Below are positions 1-10,938 of a stretch of DNA of 64,000 nt, one piece after another. The position numbers were made by a program, and so were the translations under genes. How positions within the stretch are numbered: position 1 is the first letter of the stretch; each line of letters begins with the position of its first letter. The stretch covers positions 7,475,707-7,539,706 of the forward strand of contig CAJINV010000004.1 of assembly GCA_905178155.1 (NCBI GenBank), given 5' to 3'. The stretch is from Amoebophrya sp. A120. Lineage: Eukaryota; Sar; Dinophyceae; Syndiniales; Amoebophryaceae. Under the pieces are notes generated by a model. It saw only the letters and a program-made list of their open reading frames with translations. It had not been told where the DNA came from and searched no databases.

Positions 1-374
1 TCTTGAAATCGCTCGAAATTATTAAATGAAACAGTAGTTGCAGTGCCAAGAATGAGGTCTGCAACAGACACAATTTTTGCATTTTGATTTATTTTTATAC
101 GAATGAGAATCTTACAAAAAACAATTAGGGGTTGAAAGAATAAGAAAAACAAGTTTCTTCACATGCATAGTAGTACACCGTACTGTACTTCGATGGTACC
201 TCTAGTATGTGAAAGCATGAAACTCTTGTGTATAAATTTGCTCAAAGAAAAGTAGAAATTGCTCCACAGGATAGGTCGGTGTCCGCAAACCAAATCCTGA
301 ACAAGAATGCGCGAAAACAAAATCAAATGTTGACTTTTCTAGTACAACATATACAAGATAAAAATATTTTTGCT

Positions 375-1555
375 TTACACCTCCGTGTTGAACAGGCGGT
401 TCCCCGTATCAGTCCCACCCACCCCATTGTACTGGTTCTCCGAAACGCGAAGGGTGAACAAATACACTTTTACAACCAACCACGCTGAAGTAGACCGTGC
501 GTTTTCCTCCTGAATCTGCTTGATCTGTTTCCTGAATTCGCTGTTTTCGTTCAAAGTCGCCGCCTGCACGACGCCGGTCAGCATCAGGATTCTGATTTCG
601 TTTCTAGTCCTCGTGTTTTCGTTTTGTTGGTTTGTCGAGTTGAAGTTGTCAGGGAAAGTAGAACTTTTGTTTTTGTTTTTGTTTCTCTCCACCTCCACGA
701 TCACCTCCTTCGCCTTCTCCGCGGCAATGGTCTTGATGAATTCCACCATCGTCGCCCCGCTGTTCACCACCGGATCCACCAAAAGAAACACGCCCGCCCC
801 ACTGATGACATTGTGCTTATCCGGCAACAGATCGCCGGCTTGGTGCGGGAAGTCGATGCGCGCGGCGCTCATCTTGCCGAGGATGTCATAAACCCCGTCT
901 GCCATGTACTTACCGGCTCGCATAATGGCGAGAATGCTGGCTTTTTTCAACATCCGGCTGTTTTGACCAAAGGAGAAGTCCGGTTCGAAACCTCCACCGG
1001 GACAAAGATGCCCCTGTTTGAAAATGATGTAAAGGTTTTTCTTGAAGAGCGCGATTTTTAAATGTTTGTTTCCAGTACTGCAAGACGAGGTCGACCTACA
1101 TGGAGGCAGGTGATCATGATAGTACTGCATTCGGTGAGAGGAAATTTCGACTGGCTCAAGGCCTGCTGGTGGTCGTCCCAAGAACTACTATATGCACAAT
1201 GCGACAAAAAAGAAACTTCCTTACGTACCTGCACATGCTTGATATCGCACATTCCCAAAAACTCGTCCCCAAAACAATCCAGCATCTTCAGCGCCAAGTA
1301 TTTCCCGACCTCGGTGTGGATAGCGCCCAAGGCCGGCCCGGCGTTTGCCGCGTCGCGCATCTTCGTCGCCAAAATTTGGCTGGAAGGCAGGGTTGACCCG
1401 TCAAAACACAGCGCGAAGAAATCGAAATCTTGGCTCGTCATAGCTGGTGGACCACGACCGGAAGTGGAACAATTACGGACAGTCTTACTCCACAAAGCTT
1501 TAGAAGAAGATGCACACGTCTTCGCCGATATAATTCCGGTCCGGGAACGCTGCAT
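375..1555 (-). CDS. Uracil phosphoribosyltransferase-like protein
   Basis: Two exons, 1555-1229 and 1013-375, joined by a canonical GT-AG intron (donor GTACGT, acceptor TTTTCAAACAG). Family knowledge: UPRT makes UMP from uracil and PRPP in the cytosolic pyrimidine salvage pathway. Seen: an ILAIMRAGKYMADGV segment matching the UPRT RAG region, a PRPP-loop-like stretch VDPVVNSGAT, and a C-terminus GGTDTGNRLFNTEV resembling the uracil-binding end of UPRTs (GD.GDR.FGT). An Asn/Lys/Glu-rich insertion of about 40 residues follows the PRPP loop, so the enzyme is divergent. The start is uncertain: ATG 1555 gives a basic Ser-rich leader, and ATG 1441 is the alternative. ATG 1555 lies only 23 nt after the stop of the upstream gene. 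A pseudo-enzyme or another type I phosphoribosyltransferase cannot be excluded. Confidence 0.7.
1014..1228 (-). other. Canonical GT-AG intron in UPRT-like gene
   Basis: Donor GTACGTAA and acceptor AAACAG. Joining CATGTGCAG to GGGCATCTT keeps the frame (HVQ|GHLCPGG). It has no inverted ends or target duplication, unlike the introners. Confidence 0.75.
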
Positions 1556-1578
1556 GGCAGGCTCAACGAATTTTTCTC

Positions 1579-4500
1579 CTAGACTGTCTTTATTCGCCGC
1601 GGTCGCACGAGGACCAGTGCTGCTGGCACGAAAAATATCCAAGAAAAAAACATTGTAGGTGTAACTTTTTTGGAGGAACAGCATTACAAATTTGTCTGGC
1701 ATGACAGCAAAAACCTGTCAAGCGCAAATAGTACGCGAAAACGCCCTTTAATGGACCCTACGACGCACGCCAAGCATGACAGACGCAATCATCTTGCATG
1801 TTGCGCACCACAAATTTACACTAACAACGTTTTTTTCTTGGATAGAAAACGCGAGATGGAGATTCTTGATCGCCTGGGACGAGGACCGTCGGACCATTCT
1901 TAACCGTGCTGGGAGGTGACGGCGCCGGACCACGTATGCAATGCAAATACGTCTGGGTCTGGAAATTTGTGATGCAAGGAAGGGAATATTAAGCACCCTG
2001 TAATGCGCTCCCCAGCATGACAAGTTTTTCCGTAGTTCAGAGTTGCGTACTCCGCATGAGAAACTGCGTTTTTGCATGACAGACAAGGGGAACTCTTCGT
2101 TGACACGCAATACAGAGTTTAGAGTCATGCCAGACTAGCATGACAAATCTCGGAATCTCCCAGACCCAGACATATTTGCAGTTCATACCACGGTTTTCAA
2201 TACCACAGTGGAACACCAGGTCCCGGACTTCGTCCATGGTCGCTTCTGGTAGAAATAAGGACAAGGCCACCGCATTCGTCGCAGTTTTCATCTTCGAGGA
2301 TGTTGACAGGAGATCCAGCTTGCGCACACGAAAACGAGCACTCATCTCATCCAGAAGCTGCTGATGTCCACAAGAACTGCGCTTCAATTCCGCTGCGAAG
2401 CTCTTCGACGTGCCAACCAGCGCGTAGCCGTAGTCCGCTCCCCGCAACATGGGAATATCCAGCGGACTGTCCCCAAACGCCAAAATTCGACAGCCAGGGC
2501 TTCTCTGCCGCAAATGCTCCACAACTTTCAGCTTCGCCGCAGGATTGATAATGACGGGAGTATTTCGTTCGGGGTCGAGGCCCAAGACAACCACGAAGGG
2601 ACAAAGTGGAAATGAGCCAGGACAAACCGCGGCACTCGCAGCTTGTTCCCAGACGACTCTCAGGCCGCACGTGACGATGACGATCTGCAGCTTGTTCGCA
2701 TTTCCAATATCACGTGACGCCACTATCTGTTTGATCAGGTCACGGAACTCCGGGTACAGTGATTGCGATACCTTGTGCGCGACTTGACTACACAGATTGC
2801 GGAACTTTGTGGGTCCAAGCACCTCGAGCACGTCGGCGTAGAGTTTTGCTGCCGAAACAAAATTATCCTGTGCAAAAGTATCGTATTCGTAGTAATTGCA
2901 TTCATGCATACACAAATCTCCATACCAAGGTAAAACAGCATGACAAATTTCATTTGTCATGCTGACCGAATTTGTAATGCGATTTCTACTAGTGCGATAC
3001 TTTTGCATTGCATAAAACTCGGTGTACTTGTACGAAGCAGTGAAGATGGTTTCCAGACGAGTAATATTCGCCGTGCTACTTCTGCTACAGAACCGCCCTT
3101 GCAGTTGCATATCTTCTCGCCCTCGCTTCTGTAGCTCGGATTCCAACAGCTCGAAGAAAAGCGCTCCTGTATCCATGGGAGCGAGTGTTCTGTCGGCGTC
3201 AAAGACCAGGTAGGTTTCGATCGTGGGGTTCTTGACTGGACGAAGATTTTTGAGGCCAAAATCCAGGACCGCAGGGACGACCTGTTGATTGTTGAAGCTT
3301 TCGTGGATCGTGAGTAACCACTCCGCTACCACCCGATCGTAACTTGCGTAGTCATCCGCAGCTAACTTGAGAATAAACTTGCTGTGGGCGGAGGACATTT
3401 TCTGCGCTAATCCTGCTTCCTCGAAGGCCATCCAAGCGTCCACCATCTCCGTTTTCTCTTTGAGTAGAACCTTTCGCACTCGCTTCCCCGTTTCTGCGTC
3501 TTTTGTGCACCGCTTCAGAATCTCAGACGCAGGGGTCCGGAGGTAGAAAATGTGTGTGTAAACCTCAGAGTCGGCATTTGTGAAAGCGGTCTCGAAAGAA
3601 GATGAAGTGGGCTCATCACCATCCGAGGACGACAGCAGCGTCGGAAAAGCGTAGTGGCCGGCAACGACTGCAATTTTCTGCGACGCGCGTGCGCTCGCTG
3701 CGATATCACTAATCGCGCTCTCACGCACGAGGATTTTGTCCGCGGGAGAGAGAGTAGCGAAGAGCTTCAGTAAACGGTCCTCTTTCTGCTCATCTAAAGG
3801 TTCATTTAAAGGCCTCAGCTCCGGAGACACATGGTAGTTCCTGGAGGATTGATTCATCCCAGACGCATCGTTGTAACCAAGTCTCTCCACTGCACAAGCA
3901 ATCCGCTCCTTGCCATCGATGAAGAGAAACAGGTTCTTGCCGTAGGTCGCACGTAAATGGTCCAAGATGTAGGATTTTCCGCTGCCGGAAACTCCGTAAA
4001 TGCCCACAACGGGAGGAGCCGCGGGTGGAAAATCTTTAGGTCCTCCCCCATCTGAATGTAGAAACCCGCTTCTTCTTTTCTTCATTCGTTCTTCCGACGG
4101 CGGCTCGACAGCGAAATTGTCGCCCACCACGCGGGGCGGTGCTCCTGCTAGTCGTGTTGCAACGACCTGTTCAGCATATTTCTTCAGTCTCGCTACTTCC
4201 GGTAAAAGGTTCGACGCGGTTTCGGTTTGATGTCCTCCTGCAGCTTCTCGAGTAATCAACGACTTGTTGTTGTTATTCGATGAACACCTCCCTTCAACAT
4301 CAACGACGCTTTTCCAAGTATCGACGATTTCAACCCCGAAATCCTTCTGCAGCTCTTCGAAAATTTGTTCCGCACGTATCCCACAGAAAAAAGCTGGCAG
4401 GGCAGATTTGTAATGCAAAAATAAACACACAGAAAGATCTGTCATGGGCGGCCTCATAGCATGCTATTTAGGGCATGCAATACAAATTTTTTTGTCCATT

Positions 4501-5221
4501 TATTTTTGCACTACAAATATGACCTGCCAGCTTTTTTCTGTGTGATAGCACGCTCGTCCTGCCCATGCCCCGCACGCGACGCGACGCCGTCCCGTGCAAC
4601 AATAATCCTCGTCGCAGATGAATGAGGGTCAAGAATTATCTGGCGCGCCATCGCTTTGACAGATTCTTGCACACAGCTGGTGAGGGTCAAGCCGGTCACG
4701 AGCACTTCCTCTGTAGCAGTGTCAGTTAGAAGCGCTCGCAGTGCGCTCTTCTGCGAATCGCTGCAGTTGAAGATGTCGTTGCTACACTTGGTTAGGAGTA
4801 GCAGAAAAGGCTTTTCGCCGCTGGCGCGATGTTTCGACCAATGATCCATTAAGAAATAACCGCGATTCCGGATCACATCACGTATTTCGTCCGCAAAGCC
4901 GCGGCCCTCATCTGTGGTGCACAAGTCCATAAGGGGGTCGACGTCAACATCTCCTCCAGCACCACTGGCAAATTGCGAACGCCGGTACTCGCTCCTGACG
5001 AGGAGAATCCAGTCGACGCGACTACCAGCCTGCAAGGCTGTGGCGATGAGCTCCGGGAGCGTTTTGCGCACCAGCTGCTGCAGAGGACAACATGCCTCCT
5101 CCCCGTACTTGCGGACAAACGGACCGTCTGACGTGACAAAATCGCGCACCGGGTCGATTACGACCAGTCCCAGCGAAGCTGGTTTCTTGGCGGATTTTTG
5201 GTTCTCGCGGTCGCTTGCCAT
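1579..5221 (-). CDS. Isochorismatase-like / P-loop kinase-like / HAD phosphatase fusion
   Basis: Five exons (5221-4548, 4376-3015, 2863-2188, 1934-1845, 1635-1579) separated by introners J, A, B and K; every join keeps frame, giving about 945 residues. Domains in order: an isochorismatase-like cysteine hydrolase (roughly residues 15-245; LGLVVIDPVRDF, nucleophile region TGLTLTSCVQES, then IIVARDGVASR); a P-loop domain with Walker A GVSGSGKS near residue 350; a HAD hydrolase with DADRT (motif I, near residue 610), IVIVTCGL (motif II) and GDSPLDIPML (motif IV). All key residues I can recognise are present, so the domains look active. The first introner sits exactly inside the isochorismatase fold, so domain 1 and the rest are one protein. 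ATG 5221 is the first in frame. The substrate is unknown; a role in nucleotide or cofactor metabolism is only a guess. Confidence 0.8.
1636..1844 (-). mobile_element. Introner, family K
   Basis: Ends TATCCAAGAAAAAAACATTG and its inverted partner; repeat TTTTC. In the last intron of the fusion gene; removal leads in frame to its TAG at 1579. Only family K copy in the window. Confidence 0.8.
1935..2187 (-). mobile_element. Introner, family B
   Basis: CGTCTGGGTCTGG and CCAGACCCAGACA ends; repeat CGTGG. Splicing joins ENRG to PAPSPPS in the fusion gene. Confidence 0.88.
2864..3014 (-). mobile_element. Introner, family A
   Basis: Family A ends; imperfect repeat AGTTT/ATTTT. Splicing gives YTEF|VSAAKLYADV in the HAD domain. 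The unspliced element is also open in this frame. Confidence 0.88.
4377..4547 (-). mobile_element. Introner, family J
   Basis: 20-bp inverted ends CACAGAAAAAAGCTGGCAGG; perfect repeat CGTGC. Splicing gives QDERA|EQIFEELQ inside the isochorismatase domain. Only family J copy seen. Confidence 0.88.
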
Positions 5222-5385
5222 GCTGGTCGACGGATCATGCGCAGTAACTAGTGCTATCAGTTATAATTATGTTTGTCTGGTGTTCGGAAAGTAATTAACT
5301 TTATAGTTTAAAGCAGCAGCTGAAGGTCAAAGTACAGCAAGAACTTGGACTTGGACTTGGAAGGATCGAGCTTTTTAGCTTTAGA

Positions 5386-6518
5386 TAGGTGGTGATTGGC
5401 GTTGCCTCTTACCCCAATCCTCGATAGACAGACGCGGGTTTACATCTGTTCGCGAACTGGCACACGACTAGAAGGGGGCAGTGTGGTCGCCTCTCTGACG
5501 TGAGAACACGCCTTTACCCTAAGCCCCGAGCTATCTACAAGTTGCTTACAAAAATGATCTGTAAATTATATTTCACTACCGACGCCACTACATAGATAAA
5601 AACCCCAAACCCGACCTGACTACAAAAACTATTTCTAGAGCATGCCTGATTCCCGCGCTGCAGAGTTGGAGCATGTTGAAAGATTTTTTTTGTTGGATTT
5701 ACAGGACCGACGACTTTCCTTGTCTTCGCACCACGGCGTCAGTGGTTTTTTTTTTTAGCTTTATGATACTGGTCCTTTCGGCTACTGAACAGCAAAGAAT
5801 TACAGCACTACCCCTGCATCTGATCAACTCTTGCACACGCCGGGTCATACATAGCTATTCTAGTGCCATGGGTCTCCACCATAAACCATGGGCTTTTTCC
5901 TCGTTGCATATAAAATTTTAGATCTACAGGGGGCGATATGGGAGATCTGGGGCGGTTTCTAAGCCTGCTAAGGCATACCTACTCACCCGGTCGAGCCTAG
6001 CCTCAGTGCGTGTTAGTTAGTGTGATCGAGGGTGCCTGTGAACAGGCGGTAAGCTAGGTTTTCTTAGGTGGTTCAGACGTACTGAGGCGCTTATCTAGGT
6101 ACGTGCTTCCAGCCTGCTGCGGCAGCAGCAGGCGCAACTCCATCCAGTGCAGGTTTTCGTGGCTGAGCATCAGCAGCCCCGGCGGTTGTCTTCTTCCCGG
6201 GTTGGCGTGAGGAAGGGCAGCACGTGACCGAAGCCCCGCGCCACCCTTCCTCGGTCTGTTATTATTTTGATTGTTGGATGAAGCATCGCATGACCGGGTG
6301 AAAAAACGAAATGGGCACGAAAGCTACTCTAAGACCATCTTCCCCCCGGAACCCACGTTTAGACATTGGCCGCGATGCAAACAGCTACAGCCCACCGCAC
6401 AGCAAATAGTCCCGCCTGGTGTAAGAACCTAGGACTCCAGTGCCGGGCAGATAGACTGCGCCCGAAGAATCTTCCGAAACATACAAACATCTTTTTCCGC
6501 TAGTAGCCCAATGGCAGG
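5386..6518. repeat. 1.1-kb dispersed direct repeat, copy R1
   Basis: Matches 9826-10938 in the same orientation along most of its length, with small indels. Shared blocks include ACTAGAAG followed by GTGGTCGCCTCTCTGACGTG, ACTCCAGTGCCG and a GCCTGTGAACAGGC stem-loop. No coding sequence is supported inside it. Function unknown. Confidence 0.85.
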
Positions 6519-8657
6519 CGATCATACTCCCACCAGAACCCACAATAAATGACCTTGATCGCTGCCTCAAAAGATTATCGCAAGCATCTAGAAAAAATTA
6601 GTCCCTGAACATCCAGCCCCCGCCGCAGTCCCCGCACGCTTGTTCAGCTTATCCGGCCGCTGCCGCCCCTTGCCGCACTTTGCACGGCCTGTCGTTTGTC
6701 CATGTAGTCATGACCTATCTCGGGATCAAGGGCGCAGGGGCAGTACAACTAGCAGTCTGTGCTGCGCACAACAGACGTGCTGTCATGCCTATTTCACGAT
6801 CAGGCCGGCACCGATCATACTACCAGGAGTGTGGGAGGTACGCACGCTCCTGGGGAGTATGATCGGTCTGTCGTTGGCGTCGTCCCCTCCGCATGCTTGG
6901 ATGCCGCTACTCGGCGTCGGCGCGCGTGTACATACCTCCGGGCTGTAAAGAACGGGGCGATTCGCCGCCGGCATCCGTGCCTCTCTGGCGCCACCTCGAG
7001 CTAGGCCTGGGGCGTCGTCGGTGGATGGTGGGAAGCTATGCTACTGCTAAACCGAACTGGTGGAGGCTGGCGTTCTAGTGTCGGTCGGGTGGCAGTAGCA
7101 GTCCGCCCTGTCCGTGGTTGCACCGGGGAAGAAGTTTCCGTATTCAGTGCCGGGGAAGATGTTCTTGTTTCCGCCGTGCCATCGGTTGTCGCCACGGGGA
7201 CGGAGATCTTAGTAATGTGCTCCGGCTTGCCGTTGCAGGGTGCGCCTAGGCGTGCGTCTCTTCCAGCTTGGCCACGCGCAAATTCGGTCGCCAGAGGGTT
7301 CCGTGGCGTGCTACTCCATCGCTTTTTCCTTGTTTTGTTAGCTGTGGCCCGTAAGTGGTCGCGGTGGGCCGCTACGTAAAAGAAGCAGAAAAATGCGCCT
7401 CTTCCCATGTTTTCTCGTTTTGTTGTTGCGTCGGAGTCGGCATTTTTAGGTCGTGTATAGGCGTCCCGTATGACCTGCTGCACAGATCCAGAAAAATGCA
7501 TCGTATCATCGGTGCGCAGGGTGGCACTGGGGTGCAGTTGTTGGCGTCCTGAGCGTTCTCTTTTTTCGCATCATGTATGATTTGCGTCATTGGAAATCAT
7601 CGAAACCTTTTGCGCATAAGACAATCGCAACACAGAACTTAGACATACAATTCCATGCATGAGAAGATGAGGATCAGAATCAGAAACAGTAGAAATAAAT
7701 TTTTGCATTACCCCAACTACGACTTACCGCGCGCGTCTTAGGCAGCCGGAGACACCAGCAGCACTATTCGCTTGTAGGCCTGCCACAAAATGCATCTCAT
7801 CATCATCATCAACTGTGAGTTAGGGACTTACTTTTCTTAGACAACAATCATAATGAATGCAGTGAAGTGCGCATGCAGGATTCGTATCATCAAACGAAGA
7901 ACACCAGCTACGGGTCGCGGTACAACAACTTACGTGCTTTTATAACGGTGTCACCCATTGTGTCCTTCTGCGTCTGCAGGTCCTCGCGTCCCTGGCGCAG
8001 CACTGCCACTGGTGCTGCAGCCCCGTCCCCCGCTGTCCTGGTCTTTTTCTTTTGTTAATCTGCTTGTTTTTTAACTTCATTGCTTTTGTATAAGGCATTC
8101 ATAAAGGAAAAGGCACACAGATTGACTTTCACGTGGTACATGGTCACAGTTGTATCTTCGCATTCCGAACAATCGAATGGACTTTTTTTTTTTTGAAAGC
8201 GAAGTTCGACTTGGGGATCAAAACATCATGAGCAAGACCAGAGGGGCAGCACAGGACGAAAAGGGTCTCAGTTCTGTCTTGAACGTCTTTGTTTATCGAT
8301 CATCGGTATGAACATCAGGTCTAACACATCTACAACTGAAACAAACATAGTCGATCACTGGCATGGGCGAAGTATTTGCACACATGTATCAGCAGCCGGT
8401 GCTTAATTTTCATCATCATTTTTTCTACACGACCTTTACAACTCCTCATCATGGTCGTACATCGCTGCCGGACATGATCATCTTTTGTGAATGGTCAAAC
8501 AAGGGACTCATAGCGAGCGTCAGCGAGTGTTCCACTGAGTGAAAAGAAGCCGATTAGTTTTCCTAAAAAATACTTCTGCTCTTAAGTACCCGCGGAGAAT
8601 CAACGACAACATGTTTGGCAAAAGTATACCACGATCCGACTGGGTGATACCCGTCGG
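6519..8657. other. Spacer between R1 and the 387-codon ORF
   Basis: No supported gene. It holds an imperfect hairpin at 6810-6867 and otherwise unremarkable sequence with short unsupported ORFs. Confidence 0.5.
6810..6867. repeat. Imperfect hairpin, arms about 23-26 nt
   Basis: Arms 6810-6833 and 6842-6867 are inverted complements apart from a few mismatches, around a loop of about 8 nt. It could be a folded RNA or a small element; no flanking duplication noticed. Confidence 0.6.
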
Positions 8658-9821
8658 CTACTGTGTGCCCGCACTATTTTGCGAGCTCTGCGGGTCTTCC
8701 TGAACCCGCTGCCGCTTACGGCTGGTGTATTCTTTCACCGCTGCAGCCGTCTTGTCCGCGAACTTCCGCTGCAGCTCCAGCTGCGTCATTTTCGTCCTTT
8801 CCATACTTAAGTTGAAGGGCACTTTGTCAAAGTGCCGGATCGGCCATGGGCCTGATTCGTCAAAATCGTCCCGCGCAGCTATTTCGGTGTAGGGGGCCTG
8901 GGCGGTCAGCAGTGGGTCGATTTTCTTCGGTGCGTTTTCATAGTCGTCTTTTGCATAGAATTTGATACCTCCGGACCACCTTGCGACCGTTCTTCGCAAG
9001 TTCCTGTAGGCCCCGGTTGTCCTGTGGACCCGCCCAGCGTCCAGTCCGGTGATCGTAAGCTGTGGCCCGTCGTGCGTGATCAGCGGGTTGGTGTCCAGTA
9101 GGTGCCGCACTGCCGCTTCCGCCGACACGATGTACTTCAATGTTGGCCGCGCGGTGATATCAGGGATATCCTCGTAGCCGTCCACGCAGACCATCGAGAA
9201 CAGCTGTGTGTCGTTTTTAACCACCAGGGCCGCGCTGCTACTCCAGCAGCGGTGCACTACGACCTCACTTACTTCTGCCGGCTCCGGCACATTTTTCCAA
9301 TCGATGTCGGGCACGAGGCGTTTATGCATCATTACCGCCTCAAGGATGTCGCACCTCGAGGGCACGACGGTCTTCAACCCGTATTCGTCGCGCCAGGGGC
9401 CTGGCGCCCTGGCCTCCACCTGCTGTAGTTTTGCGCGTAGCTTGATATCGGAGCTTTGCATTTCCCGGATGCACTCCTTTTGGCCGGGTGATACGCCGGC
9501 AGTAGCGGTAAGTGGTGGCGTTGTCATCCACCTCGTAGCCCTCCAGTCGCCCGTAAGCGCTACCCAGTTTTGCGCCGCCCGGCGCTTGGTTTTTACAGCA
9601 GCGGTCCAGGGGTCCCGCGTGGCCAGAAGTGAATCGCTGAAAGCTAGCATGTAGCGCTCGTCCTTTGCGAGCCCGTTCGCCTCTGCCAAGGCTTTATACG
9701 CCTCGGGGGTAATTCCGAGGAAGTCCGCGATCGAGTGGGCGAGGTAGAAGAGGAATCTTTTCCACCTGGCAGCGTCCCAGGTATCCACCGCGAGCGGCGT
9801 GTAGTATGGCAGTTGTGCCAT
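8658..9821 (-). CDS. Intronless ORF of unknown function, bordering repeat R2
   Basis: 387 codons from ATG 9821, only about 5 bp inside the border of repeat R2, which would supply its promoter and leader. I do not recognise the protein. It is Trp-rich in the N-terminal third, mixed alpha/beta in composition, has no signal peptide or membrane segment, and ends with a basic stretch (SRKRQRVQED) that could be a nuclear localisation signal. There are no introners, unlike most genes here. The two 1.1-kb direct repeats (5386-6518 and 9826-10938) surround this ORF and its spacer, so it may belong to a repeat unit or a non-autonomous element. No reverse transcriptase, integrase or transposase motifs were seen. 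Alternatively, R1 marks where a second gene copy was lost. Confidence 0.6.
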   Translation of the reverse strand: MAQLPYYTPLAVDTWDAARWKRFLFYLAHSIADFLGITPEAYKALAEANGLAKDERYMLAFSDSLLATRDPWTAAVKTKRRAAQNWVALTGDWRATRWMTTPPLTATAGVSPGQKECIREMQSSDIKLRAKLQQVEARAPGPWRDEYGLKTVVPSRCDILEAVMMHKRLVPDIDWKNVPEPAEVSEVVVHRCWSSSAALVVKNDTQLFSMVCVDGYEDIPDITARPTLKYIVSAEAAVRHLLDTNPLITHDGPQLTITGLDAGRVHRTTGAYRNLRRTVARWSGGIKFYAKDDYENAPKKIDPLLTAQAPYTEIAARDDFDESGPWPIRHFDKVPFNLSMERTKMTQLELQRKFADKTAAAVKEYTSRKRQRVQEDPQSSQNSAGTQ

Positions 9822-9825
9822 GAAT

Positions 9826-10938
9826 TAGGTGGCGATTGGCGTTGCCTCTTACTCAATTCCTCGATAGACAGGAGCGGGTTTACATCTTTTCGCAACCTGG
9901 CACACGACTAGAAGAGAGCAGTGTGGTCGCCTCTCTGACGTGAAAACACGCCTTTGCCCTAAACCCTGTGCTATATACCAGTCGCTACAAGTATGATCTG
10001 TAACCACCGAATTCTACCGACGCCACTATGTATGTAAAAACCCCAGACCCATGCGTAGTACGAGAAAGCAATACAATGTAGAGCATGCCTGAATCCCGCG
10101 CTGCAGTGTTGTTGGACTTGGAATTTATATTGGTGACGTGTACTACCGCCTGCAGCTACTTTTTTTTTCCACGGCGTCTGTGGTTTGTTAACTTTTCCTC
10201 TTTTTTGCTCCTTGGATCTTACGAACTTGTTTCAGAAGCGCACAGACAAAGCTATCTACTACCCCTGCATTTCAACATCAGCAGCTGTCGGGTCATACAT
10301 ATTTATTCTAGTGCCACGGGTCTCCACGTTATGCCGTGGACTTTCATCGCCGCATACAAACACGCGTTTTATCTACAGGGGGCGATATGGGAGATCTTGG
10401 GCATTTTCTAAGCCTACTAAGGCCTACATACACACCCGGTCGAGCCTAGCCTCTGTGTGTGTTAGTCAATATGATCGTGGGTGCCTGTGAACAGGCTATA
10501 AACTAGATGCGGTCTCTAAGTGGTTCAGACACACAGAGGCGCTTATATAAAACTTCTCCCTTCTTGCAGCGGCAGCGCGTTGCTGCGCATCCTCCAGCAT
10601 GGGTTTCCGTGGCTGAACATCAGCAGCCCCCACAAGTGTCCTCTTCCCGAGCTGGCGCGAGGAAGGGCAGCGCGTGGCCGGGGCCACACACTACCCTTCC
10701 TCCATCTGTTTTCATTTCGATTATTGAATTAAGCATCGCATGCACAGCGCCATGAGGTAAGGACTGTCGGAACTGCTCTAGGACCATCTTCCCCCCGGAG
10801 CCCAAACTTGGACGTTGGTCGCGATGCAAAAACCCAGTCAGCAAATAGCCCCGTCGAGTGTATGAACCCGGGACTCCAGTGCCGACCGGATGTATAGTAG
10901 TTCTTTCTTTTCTTCTTACGCTAGCAGTCCGAATTAAG
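9826..10938. repeat. 1.1-kb dispersed direct repeat, copy R2
   Basis: Second copy of R1 (5386-6518), beginning immediately upstream of the ATG of the 387-codon minus-strand ORF. The copies share many blocks but are clearly diverged, so the duplication is not recent. Confidence 0.85.

Noticed and set aside
1-374. tRNA, rRNA, snRNA or spliced-leader genes here or elsewhere in the window
   Set aside because: None was recognised by eye; the dinoflagellate spliced-leader motif was not found. The first 374 bases show nothing supportable.
1062-1658. Long plus-strand ORFs over the UPRT-like gene and other minus genes
   Set aside because: They are antisense shadows with no recognisable motifs, and the minus-strand frames carry the domains.
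5386-10938. Complete LTR retrotransposon
   Set aside because: No polymerase, integrase or protease motifs, no clear primer site and no TG...CA ends were seen; only the direct-repeat structure is supported.
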